Positions 36,223 through 47,236 of a stretch of DNA of 64,000 bases are shown here, piece by piece. The DNA lies in the NCBI GenBank assembly GCA_932521025.1, contig OW051471.1, forward strand, positions 1,922,001 through 1,986,000, read 5' to 3'. The position numbers and the translations under genes were made by a program. This DNA comes from Oscheius onirici. Its lineage: Eukaryota > Nematoda > Chromadorea > Rhabditida > Rhabditidae. Below the pieces are notes generated by a model. It searched no databases. It was given only the letters and a program-made list of their open reading frames with translations, and was not told the DNA's origin. Numbering within the stretch: the stretch's first letter is position 1; every line of letters begins with the position of its first letter.

Positions 36223-37481
36223 CTGAAAGCAGAAAGTTGGAGAAGAGTGGAAAAGCAAAAAAGTCGAAATTTTCAGCATGAAAATATATTATCAGCAAAT
36301 GGCGTAATCAGCCGAGCTATATACTGCGTGCAGTGAGGGAAGGAGATGGTAAAACGCAACGCAACAGCGATGAAAAAAATCAATTTTTCACCTGTATACG
36401 CAACATTATCGAAACGACAAATTTTACGTAAAAACTATAGGATTTCCTCGCTACAATTTCCAACAAAAAAAATGATAAAAATCGACGAAAAAAAAGAAGA
36501 GAGAAACAACGAGAGAAAAGAACAAATTAGGAGAGGAAGAAAATCAGGTTCGAAAAATGCGACATGGGCAGCCGAACAGCTGCTCATCACTGGGTGCAAT
36601 GCCATAAGTGGGTCGCCGAACAACGAGACTGCGGTCGATCTTGGAAAGGCGCCAAGTTTCAAAAATTTCTTGGATTTTTCTCGGGGTTTTCTTCCTCTTT
36701 TCGTGTTGCCTGACTTGTTTTCTATAACTTTAGTTGAAAGAAACGAAAAATGGACACGAAAAGCATTGGAAAAATGTAGGGCGTCAATAAAACTAGCTTA
36801 GAAAGAAGAACAACGAGGATTTAGATAAAAAAAACGGGCCAAAATTTGTTTGTTAGGATGAAAGCAGTCGTTTTGAAGAGTATAATGCTGCCACAAAGTT
36901 GATTTGGACGGCTGGAAACGGTTGCGGACCGATAACAAGTGCAAGTAAAGGACATTGGCTCTGGAAGGAGGGCATATTTCTGTTGTTTCATTGGTTTTTT
37001 AAACCTGAGGGGTTTCATTGATTTCGCATTCTGCAAAATCCTTTTCACTCCTCGTTGAAGCTCGAAAATGTCCCCATCTGCCCCAATATTGAGGATAGGA
37101 CGATCAATAAGCCCATTGCTCAGTCATCCAAGGTCTCTTGTTCCCCATTTTATTCATTTTCAGTCGAAAATACTCTCAAAATGGTCCTTTTCAACCAAAA
37201 ACGTTGATTAAATAGTCTTTTCGTGGATTCTCCATTCCAAAAAACCAGTTTATCTGCCTATTCTCAGCCAGCGTATGACCTCAAACAACGTGAATTCTCT
37301 AGAATTTCATACAAGCTTACTTTTTACATCCTCTTAATCTTCCATATGTATGTAGCTTAGTTTTCTTAAACATTTTAGCTTGTAGAGTCGTAAAACTTGT
37401 TTGTTCCTTCTTATTTTTTAGCTTAGAAGCCTCTTTTTTTCTCAAATTTCCTTCCTCCAAAATCGGATTGCTTCCAGGAAG
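36223..37481. promoter_or_regulatory. Divergent promoter region, nucleolin / daf-31
   Basis: This 1.26-kb gap lies between the diverging nucleolin and daf-31 starts, so it should hold both promoters. A GC-richer island (36555-36660) includes the hairpin GGGCAGC-CGAACA-GCTGCTC and a further CACT/AGTG pairing. It might be a small RNA or regulatory element. The rest is AT-rich. The word TTGCTTCCAG just before the daf-31 ATG is a likely SL acceptor. Confidence 0.5.
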
Positions 37482-38752
37482 ATGAACATCCGTTGTGCCC
37501 GGCCGGAAGATCTCATAAACACTCAGCATGCCAATCTGATGTGCCTGCCGGAAAACTACCAGATGAAATACTACTTCTACCATGCCCTGAGCTGGCCCCA
37601 GCTAAGCTATGTGGCCGAGGATCACAAGGTACTGTCTTTTCTTTGTTATTGACCTATTTTCGTCGATTCTCCAAGCCTAAATTCCTGTTCTTAGTCAGAA
37701 AGTAGGTTTTCTGCATTCTTTAAAACCAAAAAGCTCAATTTTACTCATTTGAGCAGATTCTTCATAATCAATTCCCAGTGTTGTCGCTTCCCTGCGCCAG
37801 TACCTGCTCTCTCTACATGTTTTAGGCTAAAAACCTCTTTGTTACCGCTTGTCATAAATTCTTCAAGCCAACGCAGTTGATTTTCTGCAGTTCTTAGCCA
37901 GCATGTCGCTTCTCAGCGTGTTTATAGAAAAAAAAACCATTTTGTACATACTCCAAGCTAAAACCATTGTTTTCTGCTGAATATGGCCTCTGTATAATCT
38001 TGTTTTGTGTAAATTGCTAATTTTAGGGCAATGTCGTCGGCTACGTGCTGGCCAAGATGGAAGAGGACCCGGAGGAAGAGCCCCACGGACACATTACCTC
38101 CCTGGCAGTGAAGCGGAGCTACAGACGACTCGGCTTGGCTCAGAAGCTGATGGATCAGACCGCCCGGGCCATGATTGAGACCTTCAACAGCCGCTACGTC
38201 AGTCTCCATGTCCGCGTCAGCAATCGCGCCGCCCTTAATCTCTATCAGAACTCGCTCAAGTTCCAGGTCGACGATATTGAAGCCAAGTTGGTTTTTGGCC
38301 TCTTTTTATGCTAAATTGGTACGATTTGGTCTATTAGAGACTCAATTGACCGTGGCGAGACATAATTGAGGTTGCGGAAGGTTTCTGGTACTTTTGTAGG
38401 CTGTAATTTTTCTTGTTTACCTTTCAGGGGCACCAAATCTATCTAATTTGCTACTTTTCGAGCTCCAGGACAGTTTTGTTGCGTTTTCAAGCCAAAATTC
38501 CTTCCAAAACCACGTTACAAGTCTCCCTTCCTTCACTTCGGAAGAGAGATTTGAAAAGAAAAAGTGCACATTGTTTCAACTTTTCAGTCATAAAACTCAA
38601 TTTTCAGATACTACGCCGACGGAGAGGATGCCTACGCTATGAAGAGAGATCTCGTCGCCTTTGCCCGCGAAAACAACATTGAGCCTGCCGACAAAGAGGG
38701 CTTCTTCAACCCGAAACCGGCCGAGGAGTCCAAGAAGAAAAATCGTCACTAA
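37482..38752 (+). CDS. daf-31: N-alpha-acetyltransferase 10 (ARD1/NAA10), NatA catalytic subunit
   Basis: NAA10 transfers acetyl from acetyl-CoA to the N-termini of nascent proteins on the ribosome, with NAA15 as partner. Three exons (37482-37628, 38027-38286, 38608-38752) join in phase to 183 residues, the length of the C. elegans protein. The conserved start [30 protein letters not shown] and the GNAT acetyl-CoA loop RRLGLA (82-87) are intact, as is [10 protein letters not shown]. The tail is lysine-rich (KKKNRH). AATAAA at 38810-38815 lies 58 nt after the stop, and the next gene starts about 100 nt later. It is therefore probably the first gene of an operon. Confidence 0.96.
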
Positions 38753-38918
38753 TTTTTGTTAATTTTACTCTGTTTTCAGAGAGTTTTTTTTTGTGCAATC
38801 AGAGCAAAAAATAAAGGGTTCGAGCCTTATATAACTTAATTTGACAGCCTGGTTCCAATCCAAGCCCCTATTTGTCCTTAGCGTGGAAAAATGGCTCATT
38901 GTTTGTTTTTGAAGCGTA
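38753..38918 (+). promoter_or_regulatory. Intercistronic region daf-31 / SLC41
   Basis: Only 166 nt separate stop and start. AATAAA at 38810 and an acceptor-like TTTTTGAAG ending at 38914, 4 nt before the ATG, are about 100 nt apart, the usual spacing in nematode operons with SL2 trans-splicing. Confidence 0.6.
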
Positions 38919-41900
38919 ATGGGCGACGGGCGAGAGACGGACGTTCATGGCCAGACCCTCCAGCGCGGCCTGAATCGACTGAACGAGATGGGAGCCAGCT
39001 TGGAAAGCGGCACGTTGGGTCAGGATGGCACTCCGTCTAAACTGTAGGTTTTTGAGCTTGCTTCCTGTTTTTCTCCTCATGTTAGAGACACCTCGTTACT
39101 GGTGTGTATTCAATGGATTTCCCTATTTTTTGTCAATAACCGATTGCTTGACCATTCCCATCAATTTGAGTACATATTTTGAGCCGTATACAAAAACAAC
39201 CTGTTTGTTATTAGTTCCTCACCTTATCTCCGTGTTTTTCTCCCCTGATTTTCTACCACCACATCTAACCAAAATGCACCTGCTTCCCTTCAAAATCAGC
39301 CAAAAGTTTTCCACGCCATTGCCCAATTGCAGTTTTTTCAGAGGTCCAAATACGCATCTGAAGGCGGTAGCGCATCGTCTGCCAGACAGTCAGCTGATGG
39401 CGGAAAATGGCGTCGCCCCTGCCGAGTCGAGCTATGTCCTCTTCTTCCAGGTTCGTTGCTACTCCTTCTTCAAAAAATCATGAACAAACTGGAAAGTTCG
39501 ATGAAAAGGCATTGAAAAAGCTCAATTCTTGATGTCGATCTCTAAATTTTGCCACGTTTCCGTTGGGGATATAGCTCAGTGGTAGAGCGCTCCCTTAGCA
39601 TGGGAGAGGCCTGGGGTTCAATTCCCTATATCTCCAGAACATTTTTGCTTTTCCCCTACTTGTTTTGCCATTTTAGACCTCTTTCTTGCTGTTTTCCAGT
39701 GCAAAAGTGTGAAATTTGCATGAATACCTCATTCTGGTAGTTTTTCTCCAAACAGCTGAATACCGGCAAAAATACATAGAATTTGACCATTTTCCTTTAA
39801 AAAAAGTATTCTCATTATTAGGTCGTTTTCCCGTTCGCCATCGCCGGCCTCGGCATGGTCTTTGCCGGAATCGTCTTGGATCTCGTCCAGAGCTGGCGTC
39901 TGTTCAAAGAAGTCCCGGAAATTTTCATCCTCGTCCCAGCTCTGCTCGGCCTCAAAGGAAATCTCGAGATGACGCTGGCCAGTCGTCTTTCAACCCTCTC
40001 AAATCTCGGCCATTTGGATTCGCCAAAACAGCGGCGGGAAGTCATCACGGCAAATCTGGCTCTGATCCAGGTCCAAGCCACCGTTGTGGCCTTCCTGGCT
40101 TCAGCTTTTGCCATCTGCTTGGCATGGATACCGCAGGGACAGGTGGGTCTTTCAACCTTTTTGTCTTTTCAGGTGCTGCAAAAGTTTACGCTCTTGCTCT
40201 TAAAAAAAATCTTCTGTTTCGAGAACTACATTTATACCTCACGTTTTGACTTTTCTGCTCAAAACGAACAACAGCAAACACATGATCACATCTTTTTTCC
40301 CACGTACCTTCTATGAAAAGAAAAGCTTTTTTTTCTATCCAAAACTAGGAACTTCTATGCTTTCCTCCGGCTAGTTTTCCTTTCGCTGGTTGATCGTATA
40401 CCGTAACTTCTATTAGCACGCACAAAGAATAGCCGAAATTCGCCCATTACTGCAACAGCCACCCAAACTATTCCGATTACGCCTTTTCTTCTCTGGCCTA
40501 AAACGTCTATAAACAAGTTGCACAACTCGCAACTCTGAGAAAAGTTTTGTGCTTCGTCGTCTGCTCTTATACTGAATACACCAGATTTAATCATTGCAGT
40601 CTTCGTGTTATCGACATAGAAAAACACTGATTTATGTAGAAAATACTTAAATAGGGTTTAATGTCGTGATGTGACCTTTCTCCCTTCACATAGAACCCAA
40701 AAACCCGCCTCAATTTTCCAGTTTCAGGTCGACTGGTCTCATGCGGCTCTTCTCTGTGCTTCCAGTCTCACCACGGCCTGCAGTGCTAGCCTCATTTTGA
40801 GCCTCTTGATGTCCGGCGTCATTCTCGTCAGTCGAAAGTACAACATCAATCCGGACAATGTCGCGACGCCAATAGCCGCGTCTTTGGGTACTTTTGACCC
40901 CTTTTTGAGCAAAAAAGTTGCAAATTTAGGGGATTTGACAACGCTAGGAGTCTTGGCCTTCTTTGGGAGCATCTTCCTGGAAGCTCACAACTCGGAATCA
41001 TGGCTGAATCTCTTCATCATCATCGTCTTTGTCTGCATAGCTCCGCTGTGGGCAGCATTTGCCAAGAGAGACGAGGGAGCTAGGGAGGTACGAGCCAATT
41101 TTTCAAAGTTTTTCCCGGTGCCAGGCTAACAACCAGAGATGTGCGGAAACAGCAAAAAAAAAGTTTCCGCGGAAATTCCGTGGGTCCAAAATTTTTTTCC
41201 ACGGAAATTTCCCAAATTTCAGTTTCCGCAACGGAAAAAGGAACGGAAATTTTTGTTTTGCCCTATTTTCGCTCATTTTTTGCTTTCTAACAACATTTCA
41301 ACATAGAACAACTCAGAAAACGTTTGTCTAGATGCAAAAGATAGTCTAAGGCAAAAAACAGTAGGTAAAGCGAGTGTCCGGAGCTGTTTCTGAGTGAAAA
41401 ATATACTTGGGCGGCTCGAGCCGAGCCGGTTTTTGACCCTCCAGCCGAGCCGAAATTTTTCAAGCCGGCTCGAAATCGGCTCGAGCCGAAAAATTTCGGC
41501 AAACAATGTTGTAAGCTGACCAACGTTGACAAGTTATCGTAAACTGTTGGAAACTGTCGCAGAAACGTGGTTTGAATCACGCATATATGTAGCATGTTTT
41601 ACGGTAACTGCTGACGGAAGCGGATTCCGGTCAGTTAGATAAGATTCGTCAATTTTGTTCTGCAACTCAAACCTCTAGCTCCGAAAAATAAAGTTTCCAA
41701 AACTAGCTGGTTTTTCTCTATACAGACAATCTTTTTTAAAATGCTCCCAAGTCTCTGTCCGTATATGTCGATAGTTGTAATTGGGGATAAAGAGGGAAGA
41801 TTTGTTTGCAATTGGGAGTTAGTAGTAGCAAGTTCAGACAAGTCAGTACTGGGAGGTTAGGAAGTGCAAGGACTCTGGTTCTTCTTTTGGTTGTTCCCAA

Positions 41901-43357
41901 CTCTTTTCACAGGTTTGGCTCAAAAATGGCAATAAAATATATCTATTTTTCCCGCGGAAATTCCGTGGGTCCAAAAAAAATTTTCCGCCTTCCGCGGAAA
42001 CGGAAATTTCCCAAGTTCTGTTACCGCGTTTCCGCGGAAAAAATATTTCCGCACATCTCTGCTAACAATGTTTGTTTTGAATAATTCAGAAAACTTGGCT
42101 GAAAATCGTGAGCAACTGATTGTGCTTAATTTCTAAATTCCAGGTTCTCGCCAACGGCTGGCTGCCCGTCATCACTTCCATGTTGATCAGCAGCGGCGGA
42201 GGCTTCATTCTCGAAAATGCCATCAAGCAGTACCCAAATATCGCCATTTTCCAGCCCGTTATCAATGGTAAGCCCTTATTTTTCATTTTTTCCAACAAGA
42301 ATCCTTAGGAGTCGGTGGAAACCTTGCCGCCGTGCAGGCCAGTCGTCTCGGGACCTTTTTCCATCAGAACGGCGTCGTCGGCGAGCTTCCACACGGCTGG
42401 ATTGTTCGTCGTTTTGTCAGCTTAAAGAGGGCCTTCTTTAGCAAAGGTTGGCAGTTTTATGGCCTAAAAATGGTTATACTTTCAGACTGGGACTCGCGAT
42501 CGGCTCGTGTCCTTCTCTTCCTCGTCGTTCCTGGTCATATCGCCTTCAATTGGTTCATACGAGTACTGCATTTTGGCTCGGTGACACCACCACATGGGGC
42601 CCTCTTTACGAGTCTGTACTTGATGGCTGCCGTTCTTCAGGTAAGAGTCTTTTTGCGTGTAATTTGCTGGACAAACAATCGGCAACATTCAGGGTGATTT
42701 CTATTTCGAAAAGTCGTTTTATTCTTTCCAACCTGTCACTTGAAAAGGCTCTGCGGGTCAGAAAATCGCTCATAACACTATACATAGTTTTGAAGAACCC
42801 TTTATATGGCTGCCCGAAAACGCTTATCTTTTTGGACATTGTGGTTGTGGCAAAATCAACTTCAGCGTCAAATGTTCTGTTTTCTTGCTTTCTTGCTCAA
42901 ATAACATTATAACCTTGTAAGGAAAATCGTCTGCTCACCGTTTTCTGCCAATTCGAACCGCATATAACTTTCCCATGGAACCCTTTATCAATTTTCTTTT
43001 GTTTGCGACTTTATGAGTTTTCTTTCTTGACGAATCATGTGGAGCTGTGGAAAAGTAGTTCACAGAAACCCTACCCGTTTCCCAACAAAAATGAACAGCA
43101 AGAATTGAACGTTGAAAGCGTTCTTTGTTAGAAACCAGTTTTTACTATTTTCCCTTCAAAATCCACATTTCCAGGTCTTGATCCTTCTCTACGTCTGTCA
43201 GCTGCTCGTAGCTTGGATGTGGAGCAGCAGCATCGATCCCGACAACGCCGCAATTCCATACCTAGCAGCTCTGGGTGATCTTCTCGGCACGCTGCTTCTC
43301 TTCATCGTTTTCCGGCTCCTCGACGGCCACGACAAGTCCATTTTGGTCACGAAATAG
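38919..43357 (+). CDS. SLC41-family magnesium transporter (MgtE-like)
   Basis: This is a membrane transporter of the SLC41 family, related to bacterial MgtE, moving Mg2+ across the plasma membrane. Nine exons (38919-39043, 39342-39450, 39822-40142, 40728-40887, 40930-41087, 42144-42267, 42309-42446, 42486-42640, 43175-43357) join in phase to 490 residues. The protein has the duplicated MgtE layout. The first half contains [20 protein letters not shown] and [13 protein letters not shown]. The second half contains [17 protein letters not shown] and [19 protein letters not shown]. Intron 2 holds a tRNA gene and intron 5 a hAT-like element. C. elegans K07H8.2 is, from memory, the corresponding gene. 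It is likely the second gene of the operon. Confidence 0.94.
39565..39636 (+). tRNA. tRNA-Ala (AGC)
   Basis: This is a full 72-nt cloverleaf. The acceptor stem is GGGGATA/TATCTCC with discriminator A, the D arm contains AGCTCAGTGG, the anticodon stem is CTCCC/GGGAG with loop TTAGCAT (anticodon AGC), and the T arm is GGGGTTCAATTCCCT. A and B boxes are intact. It lies in intron 2 of the SLC41 gene in the same orientation. Confidence 0.97.
41134..42061. mobile_element. hAT-like non-autonomous element in SLC41 intron 5
   Basis: Ends CAGAGATGTGCGGAAA and inverse TTTCCGCACATCTCTG. Flanks CTAACAAC (41126-41133) and CTAACAAT (42062-42069) match at seven of eight bases, an 8-bp TSD with one change. 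It is the same family as 14491-15407. A fragment of the GGCTCGAGCC element (41402-41500) lies inside it. Confidence 0.85.
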
Positions 43358-43682
43358 CCTTAATTTTAGCACCTTTATTTACACTTTTTAGTACTAATCT
43401 CAACATTCATGTAAACATTCAAATTTTAGAGGGTCACATACGCATAATTCTTTCGATTTCTATCCCACAAATTTCTCTGTGATACTATCCCCAAATTTCC
43501 CACACATTTTGTTCACTTTCCTAGTCTCTTACAGTATCTGTAAATAGTCTCTCTTGTCAGGGTAATAAATCTTACAGTTTTGGAGGTAATTCTATTAGTT
43601 TTTGAGGGTTTGGAACCTGGAAAGTACTGGAAATTGGTGCATTCTGAGAAAAGAAGAGGATTTTACAGAGAGAGGAAGAGAA
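43358..43682 (+). promoter_or_regulatory. Intercistronic region SLC41 / tubulin cofactor E
   Basis: AATAAA at 43564-43569 is followed by the acceptor TTTTACAG at 43668, 100 nt downstream and 14 nt before the next ATG. This matches operon processing with SL2 trans-splicing. No other gene is seen in the 325 nt. Confidence 0.6.
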
Positions 43683-46600
43683 GATGGAAATCGGGGACCG
43701 GGTGATAGTCAAGGAGAAGAGGGCTACTGTCAGGTATGCTTTTTTCTCGTGTTTGCCGTCCACGAACACCAAACATTTTTAGCCATCTAACGAAGAAAAA
43801 CGATTGAAATTCGTTGCTTTTAGCAAATTTAGAGAGGTTTTTCATGTAGTTTCTAGCTCGCAGCCCTGAAACTTATGAATGCTTTCATATGTTTCAATCT
43901 CTCCAGATAACCTGATGCTTTTCTCCACTTCAATTTATTTTCGAGCTTAAAATACAGACTTTTCAAGATTACCTCATCTTTTCAGTCTTTCAGAAGTTTC
44001 TGTGACTGGTATCGTGAAATTTAGCATTTTTCTAAGTGTAAGCTATCTAGAGCTGGTTTCTACCTGCCTATCAAAGACTTTTCCATAATCCTGACGACGT
44101 TTCGGATAACTAGACGTAATATGTACAAAAAGATATCATTTAGAAAGGAAAGACCTGAAATGTTTCGCAAAACCCATAAATAAGGTCCAAGTTGTAAACT
44201 GAACTAAACGGAGTGAAAAGTTGAATTATGCCAGGTTTTTCTGACCGATCGATATAAAATCTGGGCTATTGAAGCTTTTGAGACCAAATGGACCAAAATT
44301 GAGCTGATCAGCTGTTGAATTAAGACGATTAGCTAGTTGGAGTACGAAAATAATTTTCATTTTTTGTTCTTTGACCCGTTTACAGCCACCTTTTTTAGAT
44401 TTCTCGGCCAAATAGACGGACATCCAGGTGACTGGGTCGGAATAGACTACGATGATCCAGAAGCCGGAAAACATGACGGTATTCTCAATGGACGGCGCTT
44501 CTTTCAAGCCAGGTACCCTTTTTTCCTATTTTTCGCCAGTAAAAAAGTTTTTAGGCATCAAAAAAGTGGCTCTTTCGTCAAGAGACAGCTCGTAGATGAG
44601 GGCACCAATCTGCTGGAGGCCATTTTGGATAGATACACGGACAGCGTGACAAAGAATTTCAACAAAGAGGATCTCATTTTGAGCAATACAAAGCAGATCG
44701 AGTTTGTCGGCATGGAGAAGACGCATCAGAAGCAGAGGTCAGAGATTTTTGATTTTAAAAGGAGTCTCGTCTTTTTTTGTGATTCTTCGTATAAAATTCC
44801 CAAAATGAGCCTTGGACCAAAATTCACCGGAAAGATACTCAAAATAAAAAGGTCTTTTCTTCGAAAAGACCCAAAAGTTCACATTTTTCCTCCCAAAACA
44901 CCAATTTTCAGTGAAATCTACCATCTCACAACCATCGTCCTAGACAGCCGAAATGTCTCTCGTCCTCCTCCAGTCAAAACTGCCAAATTCGAGAGATGCC
45001 AGGAGCTGAATCTCTACAACAATCTGCTCCACAAATGGCAGGATATCGAAGAAATCCTCAAGTTTTTTCCAGATCTGGAAGAACTCGTTTTACGGTACAT
45101 TTCGACCCATTTTAGGTCGATTTTAAGCCATTTTCTTTCAGCAAAAATCGAATGGATTTCGTCAGGAAAACGCCAGAAACGAAGCCATGGAAATGCTCCG
45201 CCAGCCTCCAGGACCTCATTTTGAGTGATTGCGACGTTTCTTCCGAATCTGTAGGTCATTTTTCTCTGCTTTTATAAAAGAAAACCATGCAGATTTCCTA
45301 CGCTCTGGCCTGTATTTCATCGGCTGTAAATCTGTACACGCTGAGGAATCAAATAGGCCGATTTGATGTGCCGTCGGAACAAGCTGCCCGACTGAAAATA
45401 CTGGATCTGGAAGGAAATCCGCTGCGGAGTTTCAGCAATGTTGTTGGCTCGTTTCCTAGGTTTTTTTTTAACATTTTTCAAGGGAAAATGGAGGGAAGTG
45501 GAATACGTGAAGTGAAAACCGCGCTTCGTTTGAACTTATATGTTCAAGTTGAAACAAATGCCGTTTTGCTTATCGCTGTTTCCTGTAAAGTATAAATCAT
45601 GAAGAGACTTATGGTTAGAATTTCATCCTGCGGATTTCAAAGCCGTTGTATAGTAATATAAAAGTAATACTTCAAAAATAGAGTGTTGGTTAGCATCGAG
45701 AAATTAAGTAAATTGCAGTTCGGTGCATCGTTCTTATATTACAGCTGAAGCAATATATAATGTTGTTTTTCTGCATGACAACCAGTTCCGAGGTCTTCAA
45801 AATCATTTCGTTGTTTACATAACCTTTTTGAGTCCGAAAAAGCTAACAATTTTGGTCGATCTATTTTCTTTGAAAATCTCAATTTCAGCCTTTCCAAGCT
45901 CAGCCTCGTCAACTGCGGCCTAGAAGACGTCGACCTGACCAACGAGGATCGTTTTCCCAAGCTGGAGCATCTGAATCTGCTGGGCAATGAAATTACTTTG
46001 TGGAAATCGGTCCAAAAACTGCGTCATCTTCCCTCCTTGGCCACTCTATTCATAAATTCTGCGAATCTTCAGTCGGAAAAGGATATCACCTCCTGTGAGG
46101 TTCGTTTTCATATCTTTTTCGTCACATTTTAAGCTATTTCCAGGTAATTACGGCCCTTTTACCGACGCTGAAAGACATCAATCGATTCGATATCAAGGCC
46201 ACAGAACGGCGATCCGCTGAAATCCGCTTCATCAACAAGTATTCAGGCTTGTCTCTCGAGAAAAAGACGGATTTTGAGCAAGATTTGGCCAGATTAATCG
46301 AGGTTTTCTTGTTATTGTATCATAAAAATGAGATAATTCAGATGTGGGGACCACCCGTGACGGAAGTTGTGAAAAAAGGCGTCAGTATGGTCAAGCTGCG
46401 AATCATCGGAACGACGAAAACAGTAGAAAAATCACTTCCGCTGGAGATTACAGTACAAAGGCTGACAGAAATGGTACGTTTCATGCTCTTTCAAGCTACT
46501 TTTTCGATTAGAAAGGTTTACAGAAGTTGTTGAAGAAGATTAAAACATTTTGAGGTCCAGGAGTCTATTTTATGCTCGTTCGCCAAAGTTTCACCGGAAA

Positions 46601-47093
46601 TTGGTCCGTCTCAACCAGTTTTTAGCAGAATTTGATGAATTCACCGACTTTACCGGTAGTGAAAAAGAGACGAATGGATCTGTGAAAGGGTTGAAAACGA
46701 GCAGAAATACACATTTTGGACTAGGAAAGTTAGAAAACAGGACCGTAAAGCTCTTCAGCAAAAATATCTCATGTTTGGCAACGTTTCACAAAACCATTCC
46801 AGAACGTATGAAATTGTCTAAACAGGACAGAAAACACTGATTTTGCTAGAATTTAAGTACTTTTCCACATTTACGCCTAACTTGAAAAAATCTCATTTTC
46901 AAGGCATTCCGACCACCCAAATTCCCCCATTTTCCAGCTATGCCGGCTCTTCTCAATGAACAGTCTCCAGACGCGTGTCTACCTCGAAAAATCGGTTCCA
47001 AACTGCTACCGAATAGAGCTGGATAACCCGGCCAGAAGTCTCGATCACTATTCACCCGAGCCGACCGATACACTCCTTCTTTTACCCGCATAA
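43683..47093 (+). CDS. tbce-1: Tubulin-specific chaperone E (cofactor E)
   Basis: TBCE helps fold alpha-tubulin and assemble or dissociate tubulin heterodimers in the cytosol. Ten exons (43683-43732, 44399-44512, 44555-44737, 44912-45094, 45142-45250, 45293-45459, 45889-46099, 46144-46302, 46342-46473, 46938-47093) join in phase to 487 residues. An N-terminal CAP-Gly domain (GDWVGIDYDDPEAGKHDG) binds the tubulin tail. Leucine-rich repeats follow (LNLYNNLLHKW, LKILDLEGNPLRSF, LEHLNLLGNEI). A C-terminal ubiquitin-like domain runs from LPLEITVQRLTEM to TDTLLLLPA. This layout is specific to TBCE. C. elegans tbce-1 is K07H8.1. Confidence 0.95.
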
Positions 47094-47236
47094 TCAAATT
47101 TTTTACCTGTGATTTTCCTTCGATCTCATAAATATTCAATTTTTTCACGTTTTTAGGTGAAAGAGCGGTTTTTCCAGCAGAATTTATCGATTTTTGAACT
47201 TTTTCAAAGCAAAATTTGTTCATTTTAGGCAACAAA
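47094..47236 (+). promoter_or_regulatory. Intercistronic region tbce-1 / cyclin Q
   Basis: A weak poly(A)-like CATAAA at 47127 and the acceptor CATTTTAG ending at 47228 are about 100 nt apart; the ATG follows 8 nt later. This is the same operon-like spacing as in the two preceding gaps. Confidence 0.5.

Noticed and set aside
36346-36801. 151-codon open frame in the divergent promoter
   Set aside because: Lysine- and asparagine-rich translation expected from AT-rich DNA, without splice signals or similarity to known proteins.
46549-46700. Possible extra exon in the last intron of the tubulin cofactor E gene
   Set aside because: Exons 9 and 10 join directly in phase to give a continuous ubiquitin-like domain; the intervening frame does not fit the family.
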